Of a stretch of DNA of 64,000 nt, positions 16,555-25,235 are shown in pieces (the stretch's first letter is position 1; each line of letters starts with the position of its first letter). A program made the position numbers and the translations under genes. Below the pieces are notes generated by a model, which was given only the letters and a program-made list of their open reading frames with translations, ran no database searches and had not been told where the DNA came from. The DNA comes from Dielma sp000508965. Its GTDB lineage: Bacteria; Bacillota_I; Bacilli_A; Erysipelotrichales; Erysipelotrichaceae. Location of the stretch: contig BAHV02000010.1 in the NCBI GenBank assembly GCA_000508965.1, positions 124,001-188,000 on the forward strand, in the 5' to 3' direction.

Positions 16555-18438
16555 TTAATCTAAGCAGCTCAAGAATGCTGTTTTAAACTCTTCAAAATTA
16601 TTGGCATTTAAGATATTTTGAATGTTTAATTCACCATTTATATAATAAGATATAAATTCAAAAATTGGCTTAAACATCGGCAAATCCTTTTTTTCGATTG
16701 CAAGCATTAACACGAATCGGATTTTTTTATGATTGTGCCAGATAATTTGCTTTTTCGCAATCGCTATGCTGATTATGCTTTGTTTGGCGTTTAAGATGAT
16801 TGGGTGAGGAATAGCAACCGTATTGTAAGAGGTGGGTGAAATAACTTCCCGGCTGAGACAATCATTGGTAAAGCTCTCCGCGACAAATCCGCTGCTGTAT
16901 AATTTATCACCCATAAGACGAATGATTTCCTCTTGATCAAGTCCATCATTGATGATTAAAAAGTGTTCTTCTGACAACAGTTTTGAAATATTGTACTTTA
17001 AACGTGCAGCATTTTTCTTTTTTAATGTCTGATGAATACATGTATCAAGCTCAAGACTCATTTCACGAGTTAATATATAATCAATTTTGATACTATTTTG
17101 TGCAGGCTCTACAGGCAGGGATATTGTTGATATAATCAAGTCGCAGGGTTTGTATTTTAATAATTTACAATCAGTCAGAATATCAGTAATCACAATTTCT
17201 TCACTGTAGCGTGATTTCAAGGTTGATAACAATTTCGTGCTTAAAGCATAGAATTCAGGACAGATCAGGATACAATTCAGTTTAGTCGTCAATGATTTGA
17301 TTGAATCAACCTGCGATCCGATATGCAGGGCAATATAGGTAATTTCATCTTCATTCAGAGAAATGTTATAAACCTCTTGCAGACGATTGGTTATCATGAC
17401 CGATACTTCATAGAGTAATGGATAATTCGCTTTGATTGAACCGGTAATAGGATTTTTAATAACAATGCCGTGACTGCTTCTGAATAATAGATTTTTAATA
17501 TGTAAGGCAAAATTATCCAAGAAATTCAGGTCATGTTTTCTTAAATCAATACCATATATTTGATCGATTTCATTGATGATACTGCCTAATGTATGATAAA
17601 TATCAGCAGGAATTAAGTTATCTTCTTTCATATTTATTTCCTGATGATTTTTTTGAATATAAGAATAAATCAGCCAGCTTAAGTCTTTTCTTTCCGCAGT
17701 ATCAAAATATATATGATATAAATCTTCAATAGCACTGCATATATGATCAGACATTTCTTCAAAGACGTCCGAAGCTTCCCAATACTTTTTTACAGTATCA
17801 TCGGATAAGCAATAGAGCTTTATGATTAAGTGCAGCAATAGAATATCCAGATAATATTCATCAATATAAAATTGCTTACTTGTAAATTCTTGAGTAATAA
17901 TTTTTTTAATTGCTTTGACATCAAAATCAGGAAAATAATTCTGCACCAAATGCATATCGATAAAATTCTCATTCATTTCCGCATATAAATTCTCTTTAAT
18001 TAATTGTCTTCGGCATTTGTCTTCTGCCTCTACATAAATATTATCAGCGTTTAAGTTAACCATGATGCCAAAGGGTTTCACATGCTTCTTAATTTCAATT
18101 ATATCTTTCCGCATTGTAGAGGTGGAGACAAAGAATTCATCACAGAGATCCTCAATGTTTAAACAATCATGGCTCCGTATTAATTTAACCATAATCTGCT
18201 GAATTCTTTTGGATCGTGAATAATCAATTTGATTCTCCTGCAGCTTTTTATACGGTTCCTGATTAATACTATAAAAAGCATTATCAGTTCTTATTAAATC
18301 TTTATAGGTCTCATTCCATTCATGAATATACCGCTGTACTGAGCGCAGTGATATATCCAGTTTATCGGAAATTGTTTTCGCCTTTGCCGGACCATATTGA
18401 TATAGATATTCGAGAATTTGATTTTTCTTATCTTTCAT
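16555..18438 (-). CDS. LicR/MtlR-like PRD transcriptional regulator with EIIB and EIIA domains
   Basis: A 627-aa multidomain activator. In order: an HTH (QILEYLYQYGPAKAKTIS, residues ~8-25), a Mga-like winged helix (CLNIEDLCDEFFVSTSTMRK, residues ~90-110), two PRDs (~190-400; second contains EDEITYIALHIGSQVDS), an EIIB-like domain (NCILICPEFYALSTKLL), and a C-terminal EIIA(Fru/Mtl) domain with the phospho-His in NTVAIPHPII (about residue 550). Such proteins are switched by PTS phosphorylation and carbon state. It is divergent from the Lac-type PTS/GH1 operon at 18582, its likely target. Confidence 0.88.
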   Translation of the reverse strand: MKDKKNQILEYLYQYGPAKAKTISDKLDISLRSVQRYIHEWNETYKDLIRTDNAFYSINQEPYKKLQENQIDYSRSKRIQQIMVKLIRSHDCLNIEDLCDEFFVSTSTMRKDIIEIKKHVKPFGIMVNLNADNIYVEAEDKCRRQLIKENLYAEMNENFIDMHLVQNYFPDFDVKAIKKIITQEFTSKQFYIDEYYLDILLLHLIIKLYCLSDDTVKKYWEASDVFEEMSDHICSAIEDLYHIYFDTAERKDLSWLIYSYIQKNHQEINMKEDNLIPADIYHTLGSIINEIDQIYGIDLRKHDLNFLDNFALHIKNLLFRSSHGIVIKNPITGSIKANYPLLYEVSVMITNRLQEVYNISLNEDEITYIALHIGSQVDSIKSLTTKLNCILICPEFYALSTKLLSTLKSRYSEEIVITDILTDCKLLKYKPCDLIISTISLPVEPAQNSIKIDYILTREMSLELDTCIHQTLKKKNAARLKYNISKLLSEEHFLIINDGLDQEEIIRLMGDKLYSSGFVAESFTNDCLSREVISPTSYNTVAIPHPIILNAKQSIISIAIAKKQIIWHNHKKIRFVLMLAIEKKDLPMFKPIFEFISYYINGELNIQNILNANNFEEFKTAFLSCLD

Positions 18439-18581
18439 ATAATCCTCCTATTTAATTCTATTATACAAATTTCTGACAGGCATCGTAAAGTTAACTTTGG
18501 CGCGTATGCTGTGCCAATTTCGATTTGCATTTCAAATCCATTATAAGCGAAAATTAGGGTATCAGAAAGGGGACAGAATTT

Positions 18582-18902
18582 ATGAATGTCTTATTAATTT
18601 GCGCAGCGGGGATGTCCAGCACATGCCTGGCTCAGAATATGAAAAAAGCAGCTAAAGAACTTCAGCGCACGGATATTAAAATCAGCGCGCATAGCGAGTA
18701 TGAGATTGAAAGCTATCTGGAGGAAGCAGATGTCTGCCTTTTAGGACCGCATTTAAAAACAATGGAAGAAAGCATTAAAGAAATGGCCAGAGAAGATTAT
18801 GATGTGCCGGTTAAATGTATACCGAGTGAAATTTACGGCGCGCTGGATGGTCTTGGCGCGCTTCACTTGGCGCTCAATATGGCTGAGGAGGAAAAAAGAT
18901 GA
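18582..18902 (+). CDS. PTS lactose/cellobiose-family EIIB
   Basis: A 106-aa cytosolic phosphocarrier. The phosphorylated cysteine is Cys7 in the P-loop LLICAAGMSST, the hallmark of the Lac/chitobiose EIIB family, and VCLLGPHLKTM corresponds to the second conserved strand. It passes phosphate from EIIA to the incoming beta-glycoside. Start: AAAGGGG upstream. It overlaps EIIC by four bases (ATGA) and leads the B-C-A-GH1 operon facing the LicR-like regulator. Confidence 0.92.
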   Translation: MNVLLICAAGMSSTCLAQNMKKAAKELQRTDIKISAHSEYEIESYLEEADVCLLGPHLKTMEESIKEMAREDYDVPVKCIPSEIYGALDGLGALHLALNMAEEEKR

Positions 18903-20140
18903 ACCGTTTAATTAACTGGATGAATGAAAGCTTTGCACCTAAGGTCAATAAATTTGCCCAGAATGTATGGGTAAAAGCCTTGCAGCGAACGATGATTGCG
19001 ACACTGCCGATTATTTTGGTTGGCTCGATCGTTAATATTATTACGGCATGTAAGATGTATTTTCCGATTTTGCCGGATTTATCGACGATTTACTATTATA
19101 CCTTTTATTTGTTAGGGCTCTTTGTGGCTATAATGATTCCTTATTATGTCGCTGAAGGTAAAAGAAAGAAGAAAATTCAATTGATAAGTATCATCACATC
19201 GGTCGGTGTTTTCCTGATGCTTCAGAAGTGGAATCTGAATCCTTGGGGAGAAACCGGGATTATGTTTACCAATTTAGGACCGCAAGGAATTGTTTTGGCG
19301 ATTATTGGCGGCTACTTTGTTTCTTATATCATGTGCAAGCTTGCTGATTTTTCTTTTTTTGGTGAAAACAGCGTATTGCCTGATTTTGTCACTAGTTGGT
19401 TTAATCAGATGCTGCCGATTGCCATCTGCTTTGCGATTCCTTTTGTACTTGTATATCTGCTTGATTTTAATATCTTAACTGCGATTACGGAAATTTTTGC
19501 TCCAATTCAAAATATATCGAATACGTTAGGCGGTTTCGTATTAATCAACTTCTTATATGTCTTCTTCTATTCGATTGGCGCCAGCGGCTGGATTCTGTCA
19601 GGTGCCTTTTACCCAATCTTAATTGGCAATATCGCATTAAACGGTGCAGCTGTGGCGGCGGGCAATCCAGTAGTTGGGGTAGCAACAAACGAAGTGATCT
19701 ATTCAGGCTGGTGTGCTATCGGCGGTCTAGGCTGTACGCTGCCGCTTGTTCTTTACATGCTGAAATCAAAGAGTAAAAAACTAAAAGGGATAGCGAAGGG
19801 GGCTTTTATCCCAACGCTTTGTAATATTAATGAACCAATCGTTTATGGCGCGCCAATCATTTTAAATCCTATTTTAATGATTCCGATGTGGATTAACAGT
19901 ATTGTTATTCCGGTTATCGTTTACTTTGCGCTGACTTTAGGTTTTGTAACGATACCTTCGCAGGCGCTGAATCTTGGCTTTATTCCCACCTTTATTTCAT
20001 GTTTCCTTGTTAATTATGATTTAAGGAGCTATATTCTGCTAGCAGTTGTATTTGCCGTTGCCTGTGTGGTATGGCTGCCGTTCTTTAAGGTATATGAAAC
20101 TCAGGTATTAAAAGATGAAAATAATGGAGAGGGGCGATAA
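18899..20140 (+). CDS. PTS lactose/cellobiose-family EIIC permease
   Basis: A 413-aa polytopic membrane protein with about ten helices. Recognisable EIIC(Lac/Cel) stretches are QRTMIATLPIILVGSIVNII, PNLGPQG-like MFTNLGPQGIVLAIIGGYFV (residues ~122-141), the NINEPIVYGAPIILNPILMI region carrying the substrate-proximal Glu, and the terminal WLPFFKVYE. It translocates a beta-linked disaccharide or aryl-glucoside while EIIB phosphorylates it. It is coupled to EIIB by ATGA and to EIIA by a one-base gap. Confidence 0.93.
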   Translation: MNRLINWMNESFAPKVNKFAQNVWVKALQRTMIATLPIILVGSIVNIITACKMYFPILPDLSTIYYYTFYLLGLFVAIMIPYYVAEGKRKKKIQLISIITSVGVFLMLQKWNLNPWGETGIMFTNLGPQGIVLAIIGGYFVSYIMCKLADFSFFGENSVLPDFVTSWFNQMLPIAICFAIPFVLVYLLDFNILTAITEIFAPIQNISNTLGGFVLINFLYVFFYSIGASGWILSGAFYPILIGNIALNGAAVAAGNPVVGVATNEVIYSGWCAIGGLGCTLPLVLYMLKSKSKKLKGIAKGAFIPTLCNINEPIVYGAPIILNPILMIPMWINSIVIPVIVYFALTLGFVTIPSQALNLGFIPTFISCFLVNYDLRSYILLAVVFAVACVVWLPFFKVYETQVLKDENNGEGR

Positions 20141-20141
20141 G

Positions 20142-20504
20142 ATGGAGTTGGAATTGCAATTAAAAACAGCGATGAAAATGATATCCCTGTCAGGCGATGG
20201 ACGATGTCAGATTCAGACAGCATTAAATTATATGATGGAAGGCAAGATGGATGCTGCGGCCGATGAATTAAACAAGGCCAATGAGCTAATTAAAGAGGCA
20301 CATATAATTCAGACACAAGTGATTCAGGAGGCAATGGCAAAGGAGAATAAGGAAAGTGCAGAATTGCTTTTTGCACATGCTCAGGATACGCTGATGACGA
20401 TTAATTCTGAATATAATGCGGCGGTGCAGATGATGGCAATGTATCAATTATTAAATGCGCGATTATGCCGATTGGAGGAGATACTATTTGAAAAAGATAA
20501 ATAA
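20142..20504 (+). CDS. PTS lactose/cellobiose-family EIIA
   Basis: A 120-aa helical phosphocarrier. The phosphorylation site is His79 in AHAQDTLMT, equivalent to the MHGQDHLMT motif of Lac EIIA, with the Mg-binding Asp retained at residue 82. The conserved EAHIIQTQ segment precedes it. GAGAGGGG precedes ATG 20142; an earlier in-frame ATG at 20115 would overlap EIIC and has no better ribosome site. Its last 17 bases overlap the GH1 gene, indicating coupled translation. Confidence 0.9.
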   Translation: MELELQLKTAMKMISLSGDGRCQIQTALNYMMEGKMDAAADELNKANELIKEAHIIQTQVIQEAMAKENKESAELLFAHAQDTLMTINSEYNAAVQMMAMYQLLNARLCRLEEILFEKDK

Positions 20505-21933
20505 TTATTTTCCTGAAAATTTTATGTTTGGAGCCGGGATGTGTGCGGCACAGGCTGAAGGCGGTTTTAATGAAGGCGGCAAGGGGATAAGTATCCCTGA
20601 TTTGCATAGGGCTGTATCACCTGATAAAAGGAAAGAGCATTGTCAGTTAAATGAAAAAGAGATCGAAGCTTATATGCAGGATACAAATCATGCTTTATAT
20701 CCCAAACGCAAAGCTATTGACTTTTATCACACCTATCCTGAGGATTTAAAATTGATGGCGGAAATGGGTCTGCAATGCCTGCGAATTTCAATTGCCTGGA
20801 CACGGATATTTCCAAAGGGTGATGAAGCAAAACCAAATGAAGCAGGACTTGCTTATTATGATCGTTTAATCGATGAAATTATTAAAAACGGCATGCAGCC
20901 GATTATTACAATTTTTCATTATGACTTACCGATTTATCTTGTGAATCAATACGGCGGCTGGCAGAACCCTAAACTGGTTGATTTTTATGTGAATTATGCG
21001 AAAGTTCTTATCGAGCGATATCATCATAAGGTCAAGTATTGGATCTGTATTAATCAAATTAATTTATTATTTTTTGAAATGTTTCCGTCACTGGGTGTAT
21101 TTAAAGAAAATTGTGATAATTATCAGCAGGTTTGTTATCAATCCATTCATCATCAATTCCTTGCCTGTGCTAAAGTTAAGCAATTTGCGAAATCATTGCA
21201 GGATTCTGATTTGATGATTGGAACCATGCTGGCGGATTGTCTTGCTTATCCATATTCATATCGGGAGAAGGATATTTTATTGGCAGATCAAAGGAATCAG
21301 CTACAACTTTTTTACAGCGATGTCCAATTAAGAGGAAGTTATCCTGCATATATCTTAAATTATTTTAAGGAACAGGGAATTAAGGTTGAGACAAGTGAAG
21401 ATGAATTACAATTGATTAAAGAAAATACGATGGATTTTTTGGCACTGAGCTATTATTATACGTTTGCAGTAAATGCCGATAAAGATACACTCGATCCTAA
21501 AACGTTTACGATCAATCCTGAAAATAAGGTGAATGAATGGGGCTGGCCTGCTGACGGCAAGCTGATGATTCATAATTTAAGAACGTATTATGAACGTTAT
21601 CAGTGTCCGCTCATTATTGCGGAATGCGGTATTGGCGAGCTTGAACAGCTTGATGAGCAGCATGTTCATGATCTAAGGCGAATTGATTATTATAAGGAAT
21701 GTCTGATGTCATTAAATGAGGCGTTAAAGGAAGGTATTGATGTGAAAGCTTTCTGCGCTTGGTCACCGATTGATCTTGTATCAAGCGGCAGCGGTGAGAT
21801 GAGCAAACGATATGGTTTTATCTATGTGGATCTTGACGATCATTTACAAGGGAGCGGCAAGCGATATAAGAAGGATAGTTTTAATTGGTATAAAGAAGTG
21901 ATTCGAACTCATGGTGATTCATTATACGATTGA
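20488..21933 (+). CDS. GH1 6-phospho-beta-glycosidase-like protein with acid/base Glu replaced by Gln
   Basis: A 481-aa cytosolic GH1 barrel starting at TTG behind GGAGGAG. N-terminal FPENFMFGAGMCAAQAEGGF and the C-terminal GEMSKRYGFIYVD (phosphate-binding Ser-Lys-Tyr) place it with the 6-phospho-beta-glycosidases that act on PTS products. The nucleophile Glu379 is present in IIAECGIGE, although the usual ENG is ECG. The acid/base motif, normally TFNEIN, reads CINQIN: codon 190 (21055-21057) is CAA, Gln. Plant myrosinases carry the same Glu-to-Gln change. It may therefore be a thioglycosidase, need an external base, or be catalytically impaired. It is linked to a Lac-type PTS. Confidence 0.9.
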   Translation: MKKINNYFPENFMFGAGMCAAQAEGGFNEGGKGISIPDLHRAVSPDKRKEHCQLNEKEIEAYMQDTNHALYPKRKAIDFYHTYPEDLKLMAEMGLQCLRISIAWTRIFPKGDEAKPNEAGLAYYDRLIDEIIKNGMQPIITIFHYDLPIYLVNQYGGWQNPKLVDFYVNYAKVLIERYHHKVKYWICINQINLLFFEMFPSLGVFKENCDNYQQVCYQSIHHQFLACAKVKQFAKSLQDSDLMIGTMLADCLAYPYSYREKDILLADQRNQLQLFYSDVQLRGSYPAYILNYFKEQGIKVETSEDELQLIKENTMDFLALSYYYTFAVNADKDTLDPKTFTINPENKVNEWGWPADGKLMIHNLRTYYERYQCPLIIAECGIGELEQLDEQHVHDLRRIDYYKECLMSLNEALKEGIDVKAFCAWSPIDLVSSGSGEMSKRYGFIYVDLDDHLQGSGKRYKKDSFNWYKEVIRTHGDSLYD

Positions 21934-21948
21934 GTTCTATATAAAAAT

Positions 21949-21986
21949 AAGATCAATGAATGCAGGCGGGCTTCACTGATCTTTTT
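21949..21986. terminator. Terminator of the Lac-PTS/GH1 operon
   Basis: AAGATCAATGAA and TTCACTGATCTT stem with a T-run; also positioned to stop the convergent PHP gene. Confidence 0.75.
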
Positions 21987-21988
21987 GC

Positions 21989-22777
21989 TTAATCATATAA
22001 GGTTTTATCTTTAATTTCATCAAGGTGAATACCGACAAACTTTGGGTTATGCGCATCGGTTGCACAGTAAAGCTTGACATGGTGATCCTTGAAAATCTGC
22101 AGAATCTTATCATTCAGTCCCATTTCCTCGTGGTTATAGCGATAGTAACAGCCAACGTTGTTTTCTGTATACATCTGATGCTTAACCAGTAAGCCGGCAA
22201 TGCGGTTCCAATTAGCGGTTGTATCAAATCCCGGCATCCGATGGAACATTTTTAATGTATCCGGATGGGCGGTTCCATCAAACAGATCACTCTTGATCAA
22301 AGCTTCCATCAATTCAAAATAACGCTTCCAGATCCAGTCGGTATCATAACGATCCCACAGCGTCGCTTCGCTGATGCCTTTTAAATCATATGCCATGTTG
22401 TCGATGAAATGGATGCTGCCAACTACAAAGTCATAATTAAATTCCGCAAGCATGTCACGGATAAATTGTTCATGCTGAGGGAAGTAACAAACCTCAAGAC
22501 CGAAATGAACGGGTATCGGAAATGCTTTTTTACGCATATCACGAATGAAATTTGTATAAGATGATAGAGGCAGCAGGTGTTTGTCCTCGATCCACTTACG
22601 CTGCAGTTCGTTGACTTCTTTTACTTGCTGATAAAGCGGTGCAAATTCGAAAAAGCGATGTGTATGTTCCAACACCCAGATTTCATTGATACCCCGGCTC
22701 TGGGCTGTATTTATAAACTCCATCAGCCAATCAACCGTATAACTGCCTTGTTCCAGGTGCATATGTGCGTCAATCAT
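21989..22777 (-). CDS. PHP-domain phosphatase (HisK-like)
   Basis: A 262-aa PHP-superfamily metallophosphatase. The metal-binding signatures are the N-terminal MIDAHMHLEQGSY, EHTHRFFEF, the HFGLEVCYF and VVGSIHFID segments, GTAHPDTL, and the terminal CATDAHNPKFVG. The family includes histidinol-phosphate phosphatase HisK. GAGGAGGGG precedes ATG 22777, which I prefer over an upstream in-frame start lacking one. It is divergent from serC-serA with ~170 bases between. Its substrate is open: histidinol phosphate is the family default, and a role in serine synthesis is only suggested by position. Confidence 0.85.
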   Translation of the reverse strand: MIDAHMHLEQGSYTVDWLMEFINTAQSRGINEIWVLEHTHRFFEFAPLYQQVKEVNELQRKWIEDKHLLPLSSYTNFIRDMRKKAFPIPVHFGLEVCYFPQHEQFIRDMLAEFNYDFVVGSIHFIDNMAYDLKGISEATLWDRYDTDWIWKRYFELMEALIKSDLFDGTAHPDTLKMFHRMPGFDTTANWNRIAGLLVKHQMYTENNVGCYYRYNHEEMGLNDKILQIFKDHHVKLYCATDAHNPKFVGIHLDEIKDKTLYD

Positions 22778-22881
22778 AGGATCCCCTCCTCTTTGTAATT
22801 TATTATAGACTAAGCGATTCATAGAATCAAGAAACATTTTACATTTATTGTGAAAATTATACATTATTCACTGAAAGTATC

Positions 22882-22910
22882 TTTACATCACTTGTGAAGC
22901 GATGTATAAT
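22882..22910 (+). promoter_or_regulatory. serCA promoter
   Basis: TTTACA (22882-22887) and TATAAT (22905-22910) with 17-bp spacing, 39 bp before serC. Confidence 0.7.
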
Positions 22911-22948
22911 CACTGTAAGGTTAACACCTTTGAAAAGGAGGTCATAGT

Positions 22949-24034
22949 ATGACACGAGTGTTTAATTTTTCCGCAGGTCCTTCTATACTGCCAGAATGGG
23001 TACTGAAAAAAGCGTCCGAAGAGATGCTGGAATATGGCTCCAGCGGCCAGTCAGTGATGGAGATGAGTCATCGTTCGTGTGATTTTATGACGATCATACA
23101 GACATGTGAACAGCGTTTACGCAGGGTAATGAATATTCCTGATAACTATAAAGTATTGTTTCTGCAAGGCGGAGCTTCTTTACAATTTTCTATGATACCG
23201 ATGAATTTATTGGTTAAAGGAAAAGCAGATGTTATCAATACGGGCTTATGGAGTAAGAAAGCCATGAAGGAATTGAAGAAATCAGGAACCTGCAATCTGA
23301 TCGCATCCAGTGAAGAGGCAGGTTTTTCATATATTCCTAAAACCACAAAGGATCAATTTGATCCAGATGCGGATTATGTCTATATCTGTGAAAATAATAC
23401 GATTTACGGCACCAAGTATCATCAGCTGCCGGATACCGGATCAGTACCGTTAGTTGCCGATTTATCCAGTTGTATTCTGAGTGAGCCGATTGATATAACG
23501 CAATATGGTTTAATCTTTGCGGGTGCCCAAAAGAACATGGGACCGGCAGGTCTGACCGTAGTGATCATCCGAGAGGATCTGATCGGCAGGGCGGATGCAA
23601 AAACACCAAGTATGCTTGATTATAAGACTTATGCAGACAATGATTCAATGTTTAATACACCGCCGACCTATGCAATTTATATCTGCGGTCTTGTTCTTCA
23701 GTGGTTAGAAGAAGAAATCGGCGGTCTTGATCAAATGAAGACAATCAATGAAAAAAAGGCGGCTTTACTTTATGAGACGCTGGATCAGTCAAAGTTGTTT
23801 AAATCACCGGTCGCAAAGGAAGATCGTTCAATGATGAATATTACTTTTGTAACCGGCGATGCGGAATTGGATAAGAAATTTGTGAAAGAGGCAGAAGCCG
23901 CGGGCCTGGTTAATCTGAAAGGACACCGCAGTGTCGGCGGTATGCGGGCTTCGATCTACAATGCCATGCCGATCGAGGGTGTTGAAAAGCTAACCGCGTT
24001 TATGCGTCAATTTGAAAGTGAGAATTTAAAATGA
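22949..24034 (+). CDS. serC: Phosphoserine aminotransferase
   Basis: A 361-aa PLP enzyme converting 3-phosphohydroxypyruvate and glutamate to phosphoserine (also used in pyridoxine synthesis in some bacteria). Signatures are FNFSAGPSILPEWVL at the N terminus, SVMEMSHRS, the LFLQGGASLQFSMIPMNLL region, and the PLP lysine in FAGAQKNMGPAGLTVVII (about residue 194). Residues GHRSVGGMRASIYNA form the C-terminal substrate Arg region. AAAGGAGG precedes ATG. It overlaps serA by four bases (ATGA). Confidence 0.97.
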   Translation: MTRVFNFSAGPSILPEWVLKKASEEMLEYGSSGQSVMEMSHRSCDFMTIIQTCEQRLRRVMNIPDNYKVLFLQGGASLQFSMIPMNLLVKGKADVINTGLWSKKAMKELKKSGTCNLIASSEEAGFSYIPKTTKDQFDPDADYVYICENNTIYGTKYHQLPDTGSVPLVADLSSCILSEPIDITQYGLIFAGAQKNMGPAGLTVVIIREDLIGRADAKTPSMLDYKTYADNDSMFNTPPTYAIYICGLVLQWLEEEIGGLDQMKTINEKKAALLYETLDQSKLFKSPVAKEDRSMMNITFVTGDAELDKKFVKEAEAAGLVNLKGHRSVGGMRASIYNAMPIEGVEKLTAFMRQFESENLK

Positions 24035-25185
24035 AAATAAAAACATACAATAAGATATCTAAAAAAGGCTTAAACTTATTTCCTGAAAATTATGAAGTCG
24101 GTGATGCTTTAGAGGCTGCCGATGCAATTCTTGTCCGTTCAGCGGTTCTTCACGATATTCCGTTTGATCCTGAACTGAAGGCAGTTGCCAGAGCTGGCGC
24201 CGGAACCAACAACGTTCCTATTGACCGCTGCAATGAAGCGGGTATCGTTGTGTTTAATACACCGGGGGCTAACGCGAACGCCGTCAAGGAATTGGTAACT
24301 GCCGCACTGATCATGAGTGCCAGACCCATCTATCCGGCAATTGAGTGGCTTCAGACATTAAATGAAACGGCTGATTTCAACAAGGTTGTTGAAAAGGGGA
24401 AGAGCAATTTTATCGGCCCGGAGATTGCTGGTAAACGCTTAGGTGTTATCGGTTTAGGCGCGATTGGCATCAAAGTAGCGAATCTGGCAGTACATTTGGG
24501 CATGGAAGTTTATGGCTATGATCCATACCTTTCTGTGGATAACGCATGGAGCTTGTCCACACGGGTCATTCACGCGAAGAAATTAGAAGAAATTTATAAG
24601 AAGTGTGATTTTATAACCCTGCATGTTCCTGAAACTAAAGATACAAAGGGAATGATTAATACAGAAACCCTGCAAATGATGAAAAATGGCACGCGTTTAT
24701 TGAACTTTGCACGTGGTGGACTTGTGGAAGCTAATGATGTCATCGCGGCGGTAGAAAAAGGCAAGCTGGCGGCTTATGTGACAGACTTTGCGACACCGGC
24801 CATGCTGGGCAGAAAAAATATCTATCCATTACCGCATTTAGGAGCAAGTACACCTGAATCTGAAGAGAACTGTGCAGTGATGGCAGTGCAGCAATTAACG
24901 GACTACTTGGAAAATGGCAATATTATTAATTCAGTAAATATGCCGACGGTAACGATGGATCGCAGCGGCCATGCAAGAGTTGTCTGTGTGCACCGCAATG
25001 TACCGAATATGATTGCGCAGATTACCAATGTCTTATCCGCAGCTGGAATCAATATCGCCAATCTGCTGAATAAATCAAAAGGGGAGATGGCAGTAACGCT
25101 GGTTGATATAGAAACAACGGCAGCTGAGATCAAAGAGGAACTTGAAGCGATCGATCAAGTATTAAAGGTTAGGATCATTGAATAA
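24031..25185 (+). CDS. serA: D-3-phosphoglycerate dehydrogenase
   Basis: A 384-aa NAD-dependent enzyme, first step of serine synthesis. The NAD site is GLGAIGIKVANLA (about residue 147), the catalytic Arg is in NFARGG, the Glu lies in the following strand, and the His is in PHLGASTPESEENC. A C-terminal ACT domain (residues ~310-384, VCVHRNVPNMIAQITNVLS) suggests serine feedback. It lacks the long intervening domain of larger SerA types, as in the short bacterial form. It is translationally coupled to serC; no serB is adjacent. Confidence 0.96.
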   Translation: MKIKTYNKISKKGLNLFPENYEVGDALEAADAILVRSAVLHDIPFDPELKAVARAGAGTNNVPIDRCNEAGIVVFNTPGANANAVKELVTAALIMSARPIYPAIEWLQTLNETADFNKVVEKGKSNFIGPEIAGKRLGVIGLGAIGIKVANLAVHLGMEVYGYDPYLSVDNAWSLSTRVIHAKKLEEIYKKCDFITLHVPETKDTKGMINTETLQMMKNGTRLLNFARGGLVEANDVIAAVEKGKLAAYVTDFATPAMLGRKNIYPLPHLGASTPESEENCAVMAVQQLTDYLENGNIINSVNMPTVTMDRSGHARVVCVHRNVPNMIAQITNVLSAAGINIANLLNKSKGEMAVTLVDIETTAAEIKEELEAIDQVLKVRIIE

Positions 25186-25206
25186 GCATACATTATTTAT
25201 AATATA

Positions 25207-25235
25207 AAAAGCTAAGGTTTGCCGCCTTAGCTTTT
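25207..25235. terminator. Bidirectional terminator between serA and the Man-PTS operon
   Basis: AAAAGCTAAGG and CCTTAGCTTTT, an 11-bp stem with symmetric A/T runs. On the minus strand it reaches into the last bases of the HAD gene. Confidence 0.85.

Noticed and set aside
20401..20607. Minus-strand frame across EIIA/GH1
   Set aside because: Antisense shadow with no signals of its own.
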